DNA of 27,117 nucleotides from Gardnerella kenyensis (GTDB lineage: Bacteria > Actinomycetota > Actinomycetes > Actinomycetales > Bifidobacteriaceae), in NCBI GenBank assembly GCA_003585735.1, contig NQOH01000001.1, positions 15,126 to 42,242 of the forward strand, given 5' to 3'. A program made the translations under genes and the position numbers. The notes under the pieces are model-generated. The model was not told where the DNA came from, ran no database searches, and saw only the letters and a program-made list of their open reading frames with translations. Positions 23,907-27,117 of this stretch are shown here, piece after piece. Positions within the stretch are counted from its first letter, which is position 1. Every line of letters begins with the position of its first letter.

Positions 23907-24032
23907 AATAAAATTGAGCGCACAAATCCCACAAAAGCTTCTTAATTAAGCAAAAATTAAGTAAAAACGCGCATTTTGTGCATATAAATTGGTAATATTA
24001 ATAGCCGTAATATTATTCAAGGAGTTCTCAAT

Positions 24033-26705
24033 ATGCCTTCACGCCGTCACGCAACACAGCAAGCTTTCGATCCTAGAAAAGTCAAAGAGCATATTGTTGA
24101 AACACCATTGAATGAGGAAATGAGCAAATCATTCCTCGAATACGCTTATTCTGTTATTTACGCTCGCGCTCTTCCGGATGCAAGAGACGGCATGAAGCCT
24201 GTTCAGCGACGCATCATTTACCAAATGGGCAATATGAATTTAAGCCCTGATCACGCTTACATGAAGTCTGCTCGCGTAGTTGGCGAAGTAATGGGTAAGT
24301 TGCATCCTCACGGAGATTCAGCAATTTACGAAGCAATGGTTCGATTAGCGCAGCCATTTTCGTTACGTTTACCTCTTGTTGACGGACACGGTAACTTTGG
24401 TTCTCTTGACGACGGTCCTGCAGCATCGCGTTATACGGAAGCGCGTTTAGCTCCAGCAGCTCTTGGAATGAACGCGGATATTAACGAAGATACTGTTGAT
24501 TTTGCGCCAAACTACGACAACAAGCTTAAAGAGCCTACTGTTCTGCCGTCTGCTATTCCAAACCTGCTAGTAAACGGAGCTTCCGGCATTGCTGTTGGTA
24601 TGGCAACAAACATGGCAACGCATAATTTAGGCGAAGTTGTTGCAGCAGCAAAATACGTTATGAAACATCCTGAAGCAACTTTGGACGATCTTATGAAACT
24701 CGTTCCAGGACCGGACTGGCCAGGCGGAGGCATTATTATTGGCCGAAGCGGAATCCGCGAAGCATACGAAACAGGACGAGGAGCGTTTACAACTCGCTCT
24801 ACAACGCATATTGAAAATATTACCGCTCGCAAAAAAGCGATTATTGTTACTGAGCTTCCGTTTATGGTTGGACCTGAGCGAGTTTTAGAGCGAATTTCAC
24901 AAGGTGTTAAAGCTCGTAAACTTGACGGAATTTCGGGCGCTATTGATTTAACAGACAGGCACAACGGCACTCGTCTTGTTATTGAAATTAAAACAGGCTT
25001 TGACCCTAACGCAGTTCTTGCGCAACTTTTTAAGCACACGCCTCTTCAAGAAAGCTTCACTATTAATAATGTTGCGCTAGTAGACGGCAGACCTCACACA
25101 ATGGGATTGCGCGAGCTTTTGGACGTGTGGATTGCGCACCGCAGAACAGTTGTTAGAAGGCGCAGCGAATTTAGGCGCACAAAAGCTAAAGAGCGCTTGC
25201 ACTTAGTTGACGGACTTCTTCTTGCGCTGCTTGATATTGATGAGGTTATTCAAGTTATTCGCTCTTCCGAAGACGCGGATAGTGCAAAAACCAAGTTGAT
25301 TAAAGTATTTGATCTTGACGAAATTCAAGCACAGTATATTCTCGACTTACGTTTGCGCAGACTTACTAAAATGAGCCGAATTGAGCTTGAAGCTGAACGC
25401 GACGATTTGCTTAAAAAAATTGAAGAACTTAACCAAATTTTAGGCTCTGAAGCGAAACTAGATAGCGTAGTAATAGCAGACATGGATGCTGCTGTTAAAC
25501 AGTGGGATACTCCAAGACGAACAATTCTACTTGACGAAAATGAAGACGGAAGCTTTACTCCAGTTTCTTCAAGCGTAAGTAAAAACAGCGAAGATGATGC
25601 TATTAAAGCCGTTCAATCTGCTAATAAAATTACTTCAACACAAGCAGACTTAGCAGCAGCAGCCAAGCTCACGCGTAAATCTGGAGAAACAGACGCTGCA
25701 ACAGCCGCGTCGGCAGCCTTGCAACTCAGCGACGAACCTTGCGCAGTAGCATTAAGCACTTCCGGATTAATTGCTAGAACAAGTGCTGAAGTGTTAGAAC
25801 ATTGGAATTCGCACAACAACAACGTATTTGACACACCTTGCGCAACAATGTTCGCCACAACTACTCGCGCAACATACGCTCTTATTACTTCAGCAGGACG
25901 CTTAGTATTAGCGCAAGTTTCGGATCTTCCACAACTACATTATGAAGAAGAAAAGCCGGCTCTACTATCTCACGGAGTAAAAGCGCAAGAATTATTGTTG
26001 TCAACTCAAAGCACTGAGCCAATAAAAGGCGAACAAGTAATTGCTGCAATAGCATTAGACAATTCTAACGAAGCTACACCGCTTGCACTTGGCACAAAAA
26101 ATGGCGTAGTGAAACGTTGGAACTGCGAAGCTCCAACAACCATGGACTCGTGGAGCATAATCGACTTGAAAGATGATGATTCTGTTATTGCTGCAGCACC
26201 AGCTAAAGATAACGACAGGCTCGTGTTCATTAGCACAGATTCTTCTCTTTTAACTTTTGACGCAAAGCAAGTTCGCCCTCAAGGACGCACAGCAGGCGGA
26301 ATGGCTGGCATTCGCCTAGCAGAAGGCGCTAAAGTTGCAACCTTTGCTGTTGTGCCAGAAAAAGCAATCGAATGGCATTACGAAGAAGGCGAAAACGGAT
26401 TATTCTCCGCATCAGGAACTGTAGTATTCACTGTTGCAGGAGACAGCGAAGCGCTTCCTGGAACAGAAAACGGTGCTGCAAAACTTACGCCGTTCGACAT
26501 GTACCCAACAAAGGGGCGCGCAACCGGCGGCGTGCGCTCGCAACGATTCCTTAAAGGTCAAGATACTTTAATTCACGCATACGTTGGATACTATCCTTTG
26601 CAAGCTGTTACAGAAGGTGGAAGTAACGTAGAACTACCTAAACCAGATATGCGAAGGGACGGTTCCGGAACCGAACTTGTGTCTCCAATTGCGCACATTG
26701 GGTAG
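24033..26705 (+). CDS. parC: DNA topoisomerase IV subunit A
   Basis: Breakage-reunion subunit of a type IIA topoisomerase that decatenates sister chromosomes with ParE. Residues 31-60 contain the entry motif EYAYSVIYARALPDARDGMK. The quinolone-determining stretch HPHGDSAIYEAMVRLAQPFS has S96 and E100, the ParC-like wild-type combination. The catalytic Tyr is Y134 in AASRYTEARL. A tower and coiled-coil region follows, then a C-terminal beta-pinwheel with RPQGRTAGGMAG near residue 750, a degenerate GyrA-box-like loop. The lack of a classic QRRGGKG box, the ParC-like quinolone-determining stretch and the neighbourhood favour ParC over GyrA. The C-terminal domain has an inserted Ala/Ser-rich linker around 510-570. 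AAGGAG lies 8 bases before the ATG. Confidence 0.93.
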   Translation: MPSRRHATQQAFDPRKVKEHIVETPLNEEMSKSFLEYAYSVIYARALPDARDGMKPVQRRIIYQMGNMNLSPDHAYMKSARVVGEVMGKLHPHGDSAIYEAMVRLAQPFSLRLPLVDGHGNFGSLDDGPAASRYTEARLAPAALGMNADINEDTVDFAPNYDNKLKEPTVLPSAIPNLLVNGASGIAVGMATNMATHNLGEVVAAAKYVMKHPEATLDDLMKLVPGPDWPGGGIIIGRSGIREAYETGRGAFTTRSTTHIENITARKKAIIVTELPFMVGPERVLERISQGVKARKLDGISGAIDLTDRHNGTRLVIEIKTGFDPNAVLAQLFKHTPLQESFTINNVALVDGRPHTMGLRELLDVWIAHRRTVVRRRSEFRRTKAKERLHLVDGLLLALLDIDEVIQVIRSSEDADSAKTKLIKVFDLDEIQAQYILDLRLRRLTKMSRIELEAERDDLLKKIEELNQILGSEAKLDSVVIADMDAAVKQWDTPRRTILLDENEDGSFTPVSSSVSKNSEDDAIKAVQSANKITSTQADLAAAAKLTRKSGETDAATAASAALQLSDEPCAVALSTSGLIARTSAEVLEHWNSHNNNVFDTPCATMFATTTRATYALITSAGRLVLAQVSDLPQLHYEEEKPALLSHGVKAQELLLSTQSTEPIKGEQVIAAIALDNSNEATPLALGTKNGVVKRWNCEAPTTMDSWSIIDLKDDDSVIAAAPAKDNDRLVFISTDSSLLTFDAKQVRPQGRTAGGMAGIRLAEGAKVATFAVVPEKAIEWHYEEGENGLFSASGTVVFTVAGDSEALPGTENGAAKLTPFDMYPTKGRATGGVRSQRFLKGQDTLIHAYVGYYPLQAVTEGGSNVELPKPDMRRDGSGTELVSPIAHIG

Positions 26706-26713
26706 AAAAAGTA

Positions 26714-26745
26714 GTAAATAAATATTTTATATAGCATTTATTTAC
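26714..26745. terminator. A+T-only inverted repeat after parC (weak terminator candidate)
   Basis: GTAAATAAAT (26714-26723) and ATTTATTTAC (26736-26745) are perfect 10-bp arms. The stem is almost all A-T and lacks a following T-run, so it may be a weak terminator or simply an operator-like palindrome. Confidence 0.35.
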
Positions 26746-26851
26746 CAAAAGCATTTGTGTATTAAAGTAACGTAGTAAAATTGATACTGTTGCTTACGGA
26801 AATAATCTGTATAAAAGCCAAACAATAGCTTAGATATGGGTTTAAAATAAG

Positions 26852-26903
26852 TTATAAAAAGGCTATAAAAAGGCTATAAGTCGGTTAGTCGATTAGTCGG
26901 TTA
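26852..26903. repeat. Two short tandem repeat arrays upstream of the zinc-ribbon gene
   Basis: An 11-bp unit, CTATAAAAAGG, is repeated at 26852-26862 (one change), 26863-26873 and, in part, 26874-26880. It runs directly into three copies of an 8-bp unit GTCGGTTA (26880-26887, 26888-26895 with one change, 26896-26903). They end 30 bases before the downstream start codon, in the promoter region. Confidence 0.75.
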
Positions 26904-26933
26904 TATAGATTGATACAGAGAAAAGGAACGATT

Positions 26934-27117
26934 ATGGCATTTTGTACTAACTGCGGTGCCAGTGTTAATGAAAACGATAAGTTTTGCGAACAGTGCGGCG
27001 AATCTATTGAGCAAGTTACGCAAACTGAACAATTTACTCAAACTGAGCAAGCTACGCAGCCTAATCAAATTCCACAAACTGAGCAAGTCGCGCAGCCTAA
27101 TCAAATTCCACAAACTG
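26934..27117 (+). CDS. Zinc-ribbon protein with Gln/Thr/Pro repeats (cut by right window edge)
   Basis: The first 61 codons of an open frame running off the window. It starts MAFCTNCGASVNENDKFCEQ with two CxxC pairs (C4/C7 and C18/C21), the zinc-ribbon (zf-ribbon_3 type) that often heads membrane or regulatory proteins in Gram-positive bacteria. From residue 25 it becomes Gln/Thr/Glu/Pro-rich, with a 12-residue unit (QTEQ-x-x-QPNQIP) repeated twice and starting a third time. AAAAGGAAC lies 6 bases before the ATG. What follows the repeats cannot be seen; proteins of this layout commonly continue into membrane segments. Confidence 0.85.
   Translation, partial: MAFCTNCGASVNENDKFCEQCGESIEQVTQTEQFTQTEQATQPNQIPQTEQVAQPNQIPQT
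27039..27117 (+). repeat. 36-bp in-frame tandem repeat in the zinc-ribbon gene
   Basis: Unit 1 is 27039-27074, unit 2 is 27075-27110, and a third begins at 27111 and is cut by the window. Units 1 and 2 differ only in the fifth and sixth codons (Ala-Thr versus Val-Ala). A shorter QTEQ-type unit precedes them at 27021-27038. Confidence 0.9.

Noticed and set aside
1..27117. CRISPR arrays, tRNA or rRNA genes, insertion sequences or prophage
   Set aside because: I saw no regularly spaced direct repeats, no cloverleaf with a TTCGA arm, no transposase or phage proteins in any frame.

Overview
The window reads as chromosomal core sequence of a low-G+C member of the Bifidobacteriaceae, most likely Gardnerella. 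The evidence is an actinobacterial gene set (SepH, DUF4193, bifunctional Rel, Ung with a GQDPYP motif, CIRCE-controlled groEL without an adjacent groES) combined with A+T-rich codon use and A+T-rich intergenic DNA. I saw no phage, insertion sequence, CRISPR array, rRNA or tRNA. Genus assignment is inference.

Layout. 1-1641 (minus): an OmpR-type response regulator followed by a histidine kinase that runs off the left edge. 1642-2007: a long regulatory gap with a perfect 12-bp inverted repeat. 2008-2301 (plus): a lone WXG100 protein. 2462-4087 (minus): groEL, preceded by two tandem CIRCE operators that overlap promoter-like hexamers. 4337-5005 (minus): a membrane-anchored LytR_C protein. 5132-5848 (plus): ung. 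5935-11386 (plus): a tightly coupled six-gene operon of MoxR ATPase, DUF58 protein, small membrane protein, two von Willebrand A membrane proteins and an unrecognised basic membrane-anchored protein. 11487-13320 (plus): a 62-residue WXG-like protein and a 547-residue protein joining a WXG/LXG-like helical head to an alpha/beta hydrolase. 13453-17349 (plus): purB and an 812-residue flippase-like membrane protein with a degenerate kinase-like middle. 17548-17829 (plus): the HU gene. 17922-21184 (minus): rel, dut and a DUF4193 gene. 21344-22567 (plus): sepH. 22596-23906 (minus): an alkaline-phosphatase-superfamily protein. 24033-26705 (plus): parC. 26934 to the right edge (plus): a zinc-ribbon protein with Gln/Thr-rich repeats.

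Functionally the region mixes housekeeping (chaperonin, base excision and dUTP removal, purine synthesis, nucleoid and topology proteins, cell division, stringent response) with envelope-facing genes. The most interesting part is 5935-13320, where a MoxR/vWA operon is followed by what looks like a type VII-secretion-style small partner plus lipase-like substrate. The substrate has a GHSQG nucleophile elbow and a YxxxD export-type motif directly after the helical head. No secretion ATPase or channel gene lies in the window, so the secretion link rests on sequence pattern alone.
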